Source: Adiantum capillus-veneris (taxonomy: Eukaryota; Streptophyta; Polypodiopsida; Polypodiales; Pteridaceae). From it: DNA of 64,000 nucleotides. Positions 49,803 through 60,109 of this stretch are shown piece after piece. Made by a program: the position numbers and the translations under genes. Where the stretch lies: contig CM043958.1 in NCBI GenBank assembly GCA_014529385.2, positions 84,853,025 to 84,917,024 on the forward strand, in the 5' to 3' direction. How positions within the stretch are numbered: position 1 is the stretch's first letter; the number at the start of each line of letters is the position of its first letter. The notes under the pieces are model-generated. The model was not told the origin of the DNA. It was given only the letters and a program-made list of their open reading frames with translations, and searched no databases.

Positions 49803-52800
49803 TCACGTGGTGTGAGTGGAGTTCATAAGTGACTCTCGATGCTCAAAAATGGCTGAAATGAGCGTCGCAATAGAGAGTCCACATCGTGGTTGGGAGAGGA
49901 AGGTATGTAGGGAGAGCTCATGGCTGAATATATGGGGAAAAGAGGACCTAATGTGGTCAAAAGCTGAGCACTCAAGTAGTGTGTGGTACTCACTCTCTCG
50001 CACTTGACGAGGGCATAAGGTGCAAAGTCGATGACACTCCTCGCCAGTGCCCCAACGTCCTGTCTCGCAGCGTAGAGAATGGGAGCTAAGACGAATGGAG
50101 GCAATGGTGCGGATCGCACTCAACGGGATGGGCTCAAGGATGTAGGAATGGGTTCGGTTACCTCGTTCCGAGAAGAAGAGAGATTTGTAGTTTGGGGCAA
50201 CGTGTGTGGTGTAATGGCTGAAGCGAGAACCTCCAGATTTCTCCCAAGCCATGATACATTGGCGTTGTAAGAAGGCCTCATTAACTTGGGAGTCGATCGA
50301 CGCATCCTTGACCAAGTGACATGCATCCCATCTTCCAAACCATTTCTTGATATCAAGCATCCACCCCGAACTTAGTATTTTGCTCTTGCATGTCTTTTGA
50401 ACCTTTTGACTTGCTTCATATGCGATTCTAGGAAGTCGATGCAAAGGGCTACATTGTGTCTTACGCATGTACTCCACAACCCTTTCCATGCCCAAGACCT
50501 GAATGGGAAGCAATCCGGACTCAAGAAGTAAGAGCATGTAGGGTGTTTGTGTCTTGACTTGGAGAAAGTTGGTGAGAAAACGCTTTTGGACATTCTCAAA
50601 CTCTTTCCAAGTAGACTTCCCGATGCTTCCACCCCACACCTCCACTCCATAAAGAAGCACCGGTGTCACCAATGTGTCAAAGAGGTACTTTTTGAGAGCC
50701 CAACACTTGATCTCTCCTGCATTGCACATGTTCTCAAATGCATAATAAGCCCTCTTTCCGGCTTCCAAGCGACGCATTGCACAATCCTTCCATTTATGAT
50801 TGGATGGAACCTCAAGGCCAAGGTACTTGAAGTGATCTACCACTTCAAGTTTCTCATTGTTGTATACAATGCATGGATTTTCGTCATTGAGGGTCTTTAC
50901 AAGCATAACCTTGGTTTTGGATCCATTCACGATCAGCCCGCTATGTAGGCAAAAGCGTTCCAAGACACTCATAAGCTTTTGTGCATCTTCTAAGGTATGT
51001 GCCAAGAGCACTACATCATCGGCATAAAGCAAAAGCATGATCACCGCATTTCCAATCTTAACCTCTTCTATGCCTTCTTGCTGCATAAAATCAAGAACCA
51101 TGTATTCCAATTCATCAATGAGTAGCCCAAAGAGGGTTGGGGAAAGTGGGCATCCTTGTTTGACACCAATAGTGCTTGCAAAAAATTCTGAAATTCCATC
51201 TCCCATACGTAATCGACATATCACTTTTTGGTAGATGCGAAAGACTGCATGCATAAATTCTCTCGGCACTTGAAGGCTTTGCATACGTCTCCAAAGATTT
51301 CCTCGCGGTACCATGTCAAAAGCTTTCTTGAAATCCACAAAGCAACAATACAACTTTTTTCCTTTCAATCGAGACGCTTCCATAAGAACTCGAAGAGTGA
51401 CAAGGTGATCAATAGTGCTATGATGCTTTCGAAAACCTGCTTGGCCAAGCGCACGTTTGCCATTCTTTTCAGCCCATTCACTTATCTTCATCTCCATGAT
51501 ACATCCAAATAACTTTGTCATCAAAGAACCAACCATTATAGTGCGATAGTTGCTCACATTGTTTACATTTCCTCCTTTGTGCAAAGGTTTGATCCAATTT
51601 GCACTCCAATCATGAGGCATGCCATATTGAAGTGCAAGGTTAAACATATCGCATATCCAATATCGTGTTTTCTTGCTTGTCCATTTAATCATTTCAGCCT
51701 TGACACCTTGAAGGTCACCTGCCTTGCGAGTAGCAAGTTTCTCAAGCGCGCGGCATACATCTTCAATGGTAAAGAAGGGAGACATAAATGGAAGGGAGCT
51801 ACAACCCTCCATCTTATCAACATTGGGTTGCTCATAGAGGTTCTTACAATGCATATACATATCCTCAAGAGTCAAGTCACCAAAGCTCTCAACGCGCTTG
51901 CCTTTTAGATTTTGCCAAAACTTGCCACATGCATGTGCTTTCTCTTGTGCTAAAAGAAGTTGTTTTTCGACTTCCCACCTTCTCCTCTTCTTTTGAACAA
52001 GTGCTTTGTATGTGTGTGAACATTCCAAGTAAACTTCCTTGTCTTTGATTGCATCCAATCTTAGCAAGTGTTTTCGGGCTTGACTACATTCCATGTCAAA
52101 CCATTTCTTCTTGGTGCTACCCTTCTTAGACCTTTTGCAAGACATGTGTTTCGCCGAAAAGCATTCCTTCGCACAAGAGAAAATTACTTCTTTGAAAACT
52201 TTCCACTTGCATTCTAATGTTGGGCTCCCTTGATGCTCTATCATGCTTAACATTTGGTCCACCATATCAGCATATATAAGTGCTCGTTTGAAGTCTAGAC
52301 GTAGGTACAAATGATTCACATCATGATTGGAGGCTACATGCTCGGGCCGTTTACCACACTTGAGGTCAATACATAACATCCTATGATCCGATTCCGGATT
52401 CCATTCACCAAGTGTAAAGCTTTGTATGCATTCTAGAGTGGCTTTTGAGAACAACATATAGTCAATCACGCTAGCACCATTGTGCTTTCTACATGTAAAG
52501 TCATTGGTGCCTTGCCATAGAGATACACCATTTGCAATGAGCATTCCGGTACTATTGCACATATGTAGAAGTGACTTTCCATAGTGATCCACTTCTTTTG
52601 CATCATTAGAACTTCGATTATACATGTATGAGTCATCCACTCTTCTTGATACATGCGGCATGTCGACTTGTTGTGTGTCGTGTTGTAACATATTTGTGCG
52701 AGCATTCATGTCTCCAAAAACAATGACTTCACCTTGATCCTTGTAATAAGCAATGTCTTCCTCTAGTTCAACAAAGGGCTGATCTCTATCCATATTCAAG

Positions 52801-53183
52801 CGAGCATAAAAGTTGGAGTCATAGTGAGGAATGTAGCAGCCAGCCACAAACATGACTTGACCATTTGGTGGGCTGATTTTCAGCCATAAGTAGCGTTTAT
52901 ACTTATCTTCTTTGACAATGGAAACATCTTTCAAACCCTTTTTGGTCATACATGCTATGCCTCCTTGGCCTCTTCGTTGCTTTGCATTTTTGGCCCACAT
53001 CAAAGAATGTACATCGTATTTGTCAAATCCAAGAATTCGTTGCGCATCATGCTCCCATGTTTCGACAAGAAGTATCACATCGGAGTCATTGGTAAGCTCA
53101 TCAATGCCAATTCCCGCATTCCATGGATACCCGTTACAATTCCAAAAGCTTATTCGCAAGCGTGAGTTGGTCTCATAGATCAT
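49803..53183 (-). CDS. LINE ORF2: endonuclease and reverse transcriptase
   Basis: The 1126-residue frame is uninterrupted. The N-terminal apurinic-type endonuclease occupies about residues 10-275 (ISFWNCNGYPWN, VETWEHD, VIVFGDMNART, ESDHRMLCIDL). RT occupies about 490-800: ALGQAGFRKHHSTIDH, CFVDFKKAFDMV, GVKQGCPLSPTLF, and YADD at 720-723. A C-terminal zinc-binding segment reads CHRLCTLC then EYHTLLEC, near residues 1060-1090. The endonuclease would nick the target and RT would copy the RNA from the nick. All key residues I can check are present, so this copy may be recent. The ATG at 53183 is the first in frame after the ORF1 stop. Confidence 0.92.
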   Translation of the reverse strand: MIYETNSRLRISFWNCNGYPWNAGIGIDELTNDSDVILLVETWEHDAQRILGFDKYDVHSLMWAKNAKQRRGQGGIACMTKKGLKDVSIVKEDKYKRYLWLKISPPNGQVMFVAGCYIPHYDSNFYARLNMDRDQPFVELEEDIAYYKDQGEVIVFGDMNARTNMLQHDTQQVDMPHVSRRVDDSYMYNRSSNDAKEVDHYGKSLLHMCNSTGMLIANGVSLWQGTNDFTCRKHNGASVIDYMLFSKATLECIQSFTLGEWNPESDHRMLCIDLKCGKRPEHVASNHDVNHLYLRLDFKRALIYADMVDQMLSMIEHQGSPTLECKWKVFKEVIFSCAKECFSAKHMSCKRSKKGSTKKKWFDMECSQARKHLLRLDAIKDKEVYLECSHTYKALVQKKRRRWEVEKQLLLAQEKAHACGKFWQNLKGKRVESFGDLTLEDMYMHCKNLYEQPNVDKMEGCSSLPFMSPFFTIEDVCRALEKLATRKAGDLQGVKAEMIKWTSKKTRYWICDMFNLALQYGMPHDWSANWIKPLHKGGNVNNVSNYRTIMVGSLMTKLFGCIMEMKISEWAEKNGKRALGQAGFRKHHSTIDHLVTLRVLMEASRLKGKKLYCCFVDFKKAFDMVPRGNLWRRMQSLQVPREFMHAVFRIYQKVICRLRMGDGISEFFASTIGVKQGCPLSPTLFGLLIDELEYMVLDFMQQEGIEEVKIGNAVIMLLLYADDVVLLAHTLEDAQKLMSVLERFCLHSGLIVNGSKTKVMLVKTLNDENPCIVYNNEKLEVVDHFKYLGLEVPSNHKWKDCAMRRLEAGKRAYYAFENMCNAGEIKCWALKKYLFDTLVTPVLLYGVEVWGGSIGKSTWKEFENVQKRFLTNFLQVKTQTPYMLLLLESGLLPIQVLGMERVVEYMRKTQCSPLHRLPRIAYEASQKVQKTCKSKILSSGWMLDIKKWFGRWDACHLVKDASIDSQVNEAFLQRQCIMAWEKSGGSRFSHYTTHVAPNYKSLFFSERGNRTHSYILEPIPLSAIRTIASIRLSSHSLRCETGRWGTGEECHRLCTLCPRQVRESEYHTLLECSAFDHIRSSFPHIFSHELSLHTFLSQPRCGLSIATLISAIFEHRESLMNSTHTT

Positions 53184-53189
53184 GTGTCC

Positions 53190-54122
53190 CTATTTGTTGG
53201 GTGGACTTGCATCCTCCTCAAGTGCCTTTTCTTCTTGAGATGATACCTTAACCTTCTTGCTTCTTTCCTCGTATGCTTTGCGACGTACATTTTGTTGCAT
53301 AAGAGTGCGATCCTCATATACATTACAACCCGTTCCTTTGAGGTAGATCCAACCATTGTCAAGGATGATCTTTCTCTTTACCTCATCAGCCATGGTACAT
53401 ACAATAGGTCTTTCTCCCGAGCGAGGGACTCCTTGTTTTCCAACTCGATGTGCACCATAAGCCATGATTCCTGACATGCCAAAGTGTGTAGCAAAAAACT
53501 CTTCAATAGCAACCGCAAGAGATTGGGGTGTTTCCATGCTTTCCTCCTTGATTCCACGAATGACGATGTTCTTTGAGCGTTTTTGTCGTTCTTGCAATTC
53601 TTGAGTGTCCACATTCTCTACATTCTTTGCTTGGACAACGGCTTGAGTGATAGGAGATGTAGAAACCACATTATCCTTACATATATCAGCCCATGATTTG
53701 GATGCATTTCTCATCTCACATACATCATGTCGTATTGTATCTATCGTTTCCTCTTTCAATACATGATCACTCTCAACTTTGCTCAAGCGCTCCTTCACTA
53801 CATTCATGTCCACAAGAGAGCGTTTACATTCTTGAACCTCATTCTCAAGATGCATCAAGCGCGTTGTTTGCATTTCAAGAACCTTCTTGAGGTGCTCATT
53901 CTCCACAACGAGAACTCTTAAAGTACCATTCTCCATTGCAAGTGCGCGCAACTCTTCACCTTGCTTGTTGACGGTTTCTTGTAACGAGATCAAGTAAGCC
54001 ATGATCATTGCTTCCGTTGTTGTAGACGATGTGGTTGGATTAGCATCCAAATTCCTTGGAGATTTTGCATCATTCTCCATGGCGAGTGTGGCTTTTCCAC
54101 CCTTGCGAGTTTTGTCTGACAT
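53190..54122 (-). CDS. LINE ORF1: coiled-coil nucleic-acid-binding protein
   Basis: The first ATG in frame is at 54122 (MSDKTRKGGKATLAMEND). A heptad-rich coiled coil spans about residues 35-125. An RRM-like region follows (SKNIVIRGIKEES, then IMAYGAHRVG and RPIVCTMADEVKRKIILDNG), ending in a basic and acidic tail. The layout matches ORF1 proteins of non-LTR elements that coat element RNA. It ends with TAG at 53192-53190. ORF2 starts in the same frame two codons later, so translation by readthrough or reinitiation is possible. Confidence 0.85.
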   Translation of the reverse strand: MSDKTRKGGKATLAMENDAKSPRNLDANPTTSSTTTEAMIMAYLISLQETVNKQGEELRALAMENGTLRVLVVENEHLKKVLEMQTTRLMHLENEVQECKRSLVDMNVVKERLSKVESDHVLKEETIDTIRHDVCEMRNASKSWADICKDNVVSTSPITQAVVQAKNVENVDTQELQERQKRSKNIVIRGIKEESMETPQSLAVAIEEFFATHFGMSGIMAYGAHRVGKQGVPRSGERPIVCTMADEVKRKIILDNGWIYLKGTGCNVYEDRTLMQQNVRRKAYEERSKKVKVSSQEEKALEEDASPPNK

Positions 54123-54328
54123 TGCCTTCAAGTCGGCAACAAAAACGCAAAGTTTTGACAGTTTTTTCAGTTCTGAGATGCTGTTACAGCAAAGCCTTCC
54201 ATTACACAGAAAAATTCTGTCTTTACATCAATGCGTAGAGGGCTTCGTGCTCTTCGATTGAGGCTGTAGATCACCTAAATCGGAGTTCGGATGAGCAAGT
54301 TATGGTCAAAAGAGTGAACTGCTGTCTA

Positions 54329-54389
54329 GGAGAGAGAGAGAGAGATGTGTGTGTGTGTGTGTAGGAAATTAAACACACACACACACACA

Positions 54390-54430
<41 letters not shown>
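54329..54430. repeat. Compound (GA)n/(GT)n/(CA)n/(GA)n microsatellite
   Basis: Runs of GA, GT, CA and GA follow one another, with a 10-base AT-rich break (gaaattaaac). Confidence 0.9.
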
Positions 54431-54435
<5 letters not shown>

Positions 54436-54559
54436 ATGTGGACGTTTTCGGGGCCTCCCTAAAAAATCTGGCGTAGAGGACCTACAATGGTGGAGAGTGG
54501 TATCGTGGGCAAGCAAGAGCATTCCAATGTAAGTGTAATGAGCTTGTATTATCAATGGT

Positions 54560-55201
54560 GTAGCTTTGTGCCTTGACTTGCTACTTCCTAGTCCAGTTAC
54601 AACAACAATTGCGCAGGCAAATCAATGTGGAAAATCAAGATATTTCTCTTGGTTTCATTGAACCTCTTACTAAACTGTGTGTTTGAGGGGTTCACCTCTT
54701 AGCCATGTAAGTTACCACGTGAGCTCAAATGAATAGGTTTTTTAATTACCAAAATTTTAAAATTTTAATAGAATTAAATTAATAGAAGGGGTTTTTTAAT
54801 TGATTTTAAAGAAAAAACGCGTAAGTTTTTGAAGAAAAAGGGGCCATTTTATTACCTTAAGCATGTAAATAAATGGGTTATTTTAATACCTTTGAACGCA
54901 TGTTATATTAATAGTTTCTTAAAGATGCAACTGCCGAGGGCATGTATTGGTCACATGAATACCTGGACCTCTCAGCAATGCCATTATGGAAAATATTAGT
55001 GGTCTTGAGACAATCTTACCACTTTTGTTTTTGAGAATGAAAAAGCTTCTCCAAGGGGGGAGTAATGTCATGCCAAGGGTAGGACTAGGAGGGCACGGCC
55101 CTGGCAAAGTGTCAGACACACTTGCAATAAAGGGGTCTATATATAGCTAAGAGCTAGAGGGCCAGGGGCCTATATATAGGATGGTTGGGTGGTTATTTAC
55201 A
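54560..55201 (+). mobile_element. Gypsy-3: gypsy 3' end and LTR fragment
   Basis: 54625-54700 (GGAAAATCAAGATATTTCTC and following) resembles the end of Gypsy-1 near 24530. Near 55000-55060 the frame end (YHFCFENEKAS-like) is followed by the purine tract AAGGGGGGAGTAA and an LTR starting TGTCATGCCAAGGG at 55066, probably ending TTTACA at 55201. The LTR is similar in layout to that of Gypsy-1 but clearly different. Confidence 0.6.
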
Positions 55202-55938
55202 GGTCTCTCCCCCCTCTCTCTCAGAAGCAACAAGGTGATGGTAATAAGCTATAGTTCCTATGGGAGTAATATAGGTGTACCAACAAAGTAGTAATGGCAC
55301 CAATCTAGGTAATGATAAACATAAGAGGTATGTAAGGGAAGATTTGGAGTCACGCATGCAGTACCATGATGTAAGAGAAATGCAAGGGGATTATTTGCAT
55401 CAATGAAGAGACTCACGATTAGATAGGTACTCAAAGGCTATTATGTCTAGCTTAGTGAAGCTTTCCTCGGCACAAACACCACATGGGACATCCTTAGGAA
55501 GCAACAAAAGTTATAAATCAACTACTTGTCCACTCTTGGGCCGTACCAATGGTAAGATATGTCCAACATAATTTGGCAATGAAGCTATGGGTTGTTTTTA
55601 GCCAATGCAAAGCAAAGACCTTATCTATGATGCAATCATCAATGCATGCATGTTAGAGGCTTGTGACATTGCACGAGATGTTGACATGCACAAGATATTT
55701 TAGCACAAGGTGCTTTAGCATAAGATTGTTAATTGAGGGCTTGATGTTGAGGATTAGAGAGACTAACTTAAATAGAGAGACACAAGAGGACACCGTAAGA
55801 GAATTTTATTTTCATCGTAGAAACAATCCCAAGAGACCTCAAAGATCTATCCAACATGCTTCCATTGAAGACTTTCTCTAAATTGAGACATCTAGTGGCC
55901 ACCATAGAAAGAGAACAAAAAATAGACAACTAAATCTA

Positions 55939-55969
<31 letters not shown>

Positions 55970-56206
55970 GAGAGAGAGAGAGAGTCATAAAATATAATAT
56001 CTAACCAACCCAAATGATTTTCTCATATTAAAATGATCATTTAATGTGGGAGAATAGACGGGAACAAGGGCTAGAATATAGACATGTGCTTAAGGGTCTA
56101 TCTCAACACGGGGCCAATGGTAAAGGGGTCCACATTATGAAAGATGATCTCTCAAAGAGCAAGGTTAGCTAATGGAGCTTAAAGACCTTAGGGTTAACTT
56201 CATTAA
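55202..56206. other. Spacer with poly-G/(AG)n tract
   Basis: A run of 30 G at 55939-55968 passes directly into (AG)n to 55983. I see no gene. Confidence 0.5.
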
Positions 56207-57545
56207 CACTAGGTTGGTAACCTAACAGGACATAAAAGTGTCCTTTTAGGGTTTTGAAAAAAACCTCCAAAACCATAGTAGATCCACTCATTTTGGAAAA
56301 TCCTTTCATGAGGTTATAGTTCAAGGCGTACTACACATGGAAAAAATAGGAAACTTGTAAAAATTCCCATCTTTTGGTCACACCAAGCCTCCAAAGTTGA
56401 TGGAACAGTACATTTTCATCAAAACAGTCATTTCTTACGTTTTGTTGCATAAAAATAAGATTAGGGATTTTTGTAGGACTTGAGATAAATTCCCTAGTTA
56501 ACTTCAATGGGTTGGTGATCATAACATATGATTGCTTCTCACTCACTATTTTTTGTTTTGGCAAAAGAAATAGGTACAAAAAAGTTTAATTTTTACCAAT
56601 CTGCAAACCTATCATCAAAGTTTCTATAGCCACGCTCAATACAAATAATATATGCATGTTTTCTTAGTTCCCTGTTGTCCTTTAGGTTCCTAAGGATCCA
56701 TGGAGCATGTCAAAAGAATAATAAATCTCTTACCAAGGGGAATCTTGGGGACAAAGATGAAATGCTAAATACAGCAAACATGAAAAAATTGGGTTCAACA
56801 TTATGAGTTGTAGAATCCCATAGAAACTATTCAATATCTAGCCAAATTTGATCCTTATGACTAGATATGGTTACTACCTACAAAATGCATATAGTTGTCA
56901 CAAGAAACTAGAAATATTGAAAAAGCTATACTTGATATACTAGAATGTTTCGTTTTCTTCTATAATTGAAAAAATCAACCATCGTTGTGTACTATGCAAA
57001 ATAGGGTATTAGGTGCCCCAAAAATCAAGGAATATTAGCTTTATATTACAATATGCGACATAGAAAATCAAAACTTCATTTGGATATCATGAAAGCCACC
57101 AAAAAAATCATAGAAGAGCTAAAATTGGCTAAAAAACAGGATTTGATAATTTTTGTAATTTGGTCATAACTTACAACTTTAACATTTATTTATCCCTAGA
57201 AGCATCAGGACATGTTGAGGACTACTAAAGATAGTTCTCTAGCATTATAGACCTCACAAACATGAATTATAGAGTGGTATAGTTGCAAAAAGTTGAAAAA
57301 AGCCAAAAACAGGACCCGTCTTTTCACACAGTTTTGTTTGTGAAATGTTGTGCAAGGACAAGGTTAAAGATGGAATTGATATTCCAAAAAAATGTCAAGT
57401 TTTTTTCAGCTCATGAGACAACTTTCTAGATAGATAGCACCTCAAAATCCATTTTGAAAGTCTTTACATAATTCAAGGAAAATGGTCACTTAATAGGACA
57501 TAAAAGTGTCCCAGGACATAAAAGTGTCCCATTACCAACCTAGTG
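56207..57545. mobile_element. 1.34-kb inverted-repeat element with TTAA flanks
   Basis: The left end is CACTAGGTTGGTAA; the right end is its reverse complement, TTACCAACCTAGTG. Both ends are flanked by TTAA (56203-56206, 57546-57549). Next to the inverted repeats lies the motif GGACATAAAAGTGTCC, once on the left and twice in tandem on the right. The interior is AT-rich with no convincing transposase. A TTAA target duplication is typical of piggyBac-type elements, but the CACTA start is not, so the class is open. It is most likely a non-autonomous DNA transposon. Confidence 0.6.
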
Positions 57546-57599
57546 TTAAAGACCTCCAATGGTTAGTGTTACAAGTCCTTTGACCTTAGGCAAGCTAGG

Positions 57600-57740
57600 G
57601 CTGTGCTTGAGGTGGGAACCCGGCCCAAGCTTGAGGTGCTTTTCATGCTTGCTGACTAAGGTGCTTGAGGTGCTTGTCATGCTTGCTGGCTAAGTTGCTT
57701 AGTGACTAAGGTGCTTGAGGGGCTTGAGGTGTTCCACAAG
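57600..57740. repeat. Short minisatellite of TGCTTGAGG words
   Basis: Variants of gctaaggtgcttgaggtgct and tgtcatgcttgctg recur four to five times. Confidence 0.7.
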
Positions 57741-58145
57741 GTCAACATGATCCCTACTCAAAGGGGGGCAAGCCCTCATTGTAGGAGCTAGAGAGGGAGC
57801 ACACACACACTCACACAAATCAAGCTTGGTACAAAGAAAGAAAATAGGACACTTGTCAAGCTCCTCTTCATGTTTCCCTCATGATTTGCCTAAAGCCTAT
57901 TGGTTGGCCTCCCAAGGGGTCCAATGATAAATTAGTTAATTTTAATTAATTGTTTATGCATTTATCAAGTCCTCTCTCTCAAAGGGGAAAGAGGGACACT
58001 TGTCCCAAGGCTACCCTTGTTGCTTGATATGCACTAAGCATGTGATTGGCCAGGCTTGAGGAGGTCCAATTAGGTGCAAGATAGTGCTAGAAGAGGGGGT
58101 CGACCAAATCCAGGAGGGGCTAGCTTGGGGGGTATACCCCTCCCC

Positions 58146-58180
<35 letters not shown>

Positions 58181-59628
58181 ACACCACACACACACACACA
58201 CACACTCATTGTGTGAAGTTGCAAAGTGCAAGAGCTCCATCTCCTTCTCCAAGCTAGTAGAGAAGTTGAGAGCCTACACCAACACTCTTGGCTATGGAAT
58301 GCAATTTCAACCAAGATCCATGCTCCAATGCTTAAGCTTGCCATCTTCTCCATCTTCATTACTATGCTATTATGTATGCTAAGCAAGAAGAGTAATGATA
58401 AGCGAGGAACTATTTCTTTCTCGTATGAATGTTTTTTCTTTCTCTTCCCTATCCTCATTCCTCTCCACCTTCGAAGGTGTTTGAAGCCTTGGGACTGAGA
58501 CTGGGCATGGTAAATGCTTTTTACAAAGTCTATGTTATGCTCGTGATGCATGAAGCTTTCCATCTTCATTGCATCACCTATGTCACAAGGAACACAAAGA
58601 TTGTATTGTACCAAGTCTCTCTTGATGGGGGGAATCTATAATACAAAAGCCTATTGGAGGGGGGACCGGCTCTACATAAATCCGGTCCTCCATTGTTGTC
58701 AAGTTCTCTAAACTCTCTCTCTTGCAAAAGCATTGTTCATGCCAAGTTAATTAATTACTATGGGTATGTTGCTACCGCTAACTAAGTTCACCCTCTATGT
58801 TCTCAAAGTAGTCTAAAATGCTCACTCTAATTCTCCTAATTCTGCTATTCTCAAAGTTCATAGGGAATTTCCATTAGAGAGAGAGAGATAGAGAGAGAGT
58901 GACTAGGTATTTAGACAATTTTATCTATTAAAACCCATATTGAACCGTGAAAAACGAAAACCAATATTTGCAACCACCCATTTAAGTACAATAGATGCCG
59001 TGATAGTACGGGAAAAAGAAGGGTTTTCAATACACAATCTTGCTATATGGAGGATCCATGGTTTCCATGCATGTGTATTAGGCAAAGGAGTATCCTGTTA
59101 CCTACCACCATCACCCACAAAAAAACAAGAGATTGTTAGTCCATTAGGTGGAAGGCAGGTGTTATGAGATCCTCCTACATGTATAGATGTCCATCTAATG
59201 AACAAAGCAAGAAAACAATAGACTCATAAAACCTGATTAGAAGAGGCCATTTGGGGCCTGAGTGTGGGGTGTGATTTTTTTGCATCAAGTGGTAATGTTC
59301 TTCTCCCTAGGTGCAAATGTCTTGGGAAAAGGACACCTTATATGTGTGCTCTCTCCTTTTGTTTCCCTCCAAGAGAAAGAGACGGATGGGGGGAGTGGGA
59401 TATTTCTTTTCCCATGTGGAAGGGTAGTGGTGAGTTATGGGAATTATTAAAGTGGGTGTGTATGTGGACTAGTAAAGGCACTCACATTGCCCTCTCCCCT
59501 TCTTTTTTCTTTTTTGGAAGGTGTCATATATAGCTTATGTGTATATGTGGGGGACCTTCCATAAGGGTTTTTTTTTTGCTAAGAAGTCCATCCGATGTAA
59601 GAGGTGCTTCCCTTGGGTTAAAGGGGGA

Positions 59629-59725
<97 letters not shown>

Positions 59726-59788
59726 CCCTCCTCCACGCACACTAGGAGGAGTGCTTAATCCCTCTTTAGGGGGCACTAGGCCCCCTAA
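57741..59788. other. Spacer with several homopolymer and dinucleotide tracts
   Basis: Poly-C at 58147-58180 is followed by (CA)n to 58205, and (GT)n at 59631-59694 is followed by (GA)n to 59724. At 59761-59793 an inverted repeat (CTTTAGGGGGC / GCCCCCTAAGGGG) precedes the solo LTR. Open frames here are translated repeats; no gene is supported. Confidence 0.5.
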
Positions 59789-59793
59789 GGGGT

Positions 59794-60018
59794 GTTACCA
59801 TATACATGTCGTAGTGATGTGTGTGAACACACTAGGACCGCCGGTGCCTTTTTTCCCTCTTTAGGAGGTTTTTTCCCCCGTGCATTGTATATACGCCCAT
59901 CACTCTAGGGCTATCTAACTTTTCATTGCAACTAAGTAATATACTCTCTATTGTGTGCCTTGAGCTTCCTTCATCTTCTCCAAGCTGTGTGTGTTTTCTT
60001 ACAACCCTAATTCCAACA
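59794..60018 (+). repeat. Solo LTR of the Copia-1 family, with target duplication
   Basis: 225 bp from TGTTACCATATACATG to AATTCCAACA aligns along its whole length with the Copia-1 LTR (9906-9680). AGGGG flanks both sides (59789-59793, 60019-60023). No primer site or internal sequence adjoins it. A solo LTR is normally left by recombination between the two LTRs of a full element. Confidence 0.92.
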
Positions 60019-60109
60019 AGGGGTCCTAGTGTCCTCCAACTTTTAGGTGTCCCAATACCTCGCTTAGTAGGCTTGTATGGGAGGAAGCTACATATCTCTG
60101 CAAAAGGTT

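Larger units (their letters stand above)
49731..54270 (-). mobile_element. LINE, apparently full-length with two intact frames
   Basis: On the minus strand the order is a short leader, ORF1 (54122-53190), ORF2 (53183-49803), about 55 bp of 3' untranslated sequence, and a (TATC)n tail at 49749-49731 passing into (TC)n. There is no poly-A tail. The 5' edge is approximate; a (CT)n/(AC)n cluster begins at about 54329. No LTRs are present. Confidence 0.85.

Noticed and set aside
56207-57545. CACTA (EnSpm) superfamily assignment from the CACTAG terminus
   Set aside because: CACTA elements duplicate 3 bp. Here the matching flank is TTAA, and no transposase is visible.
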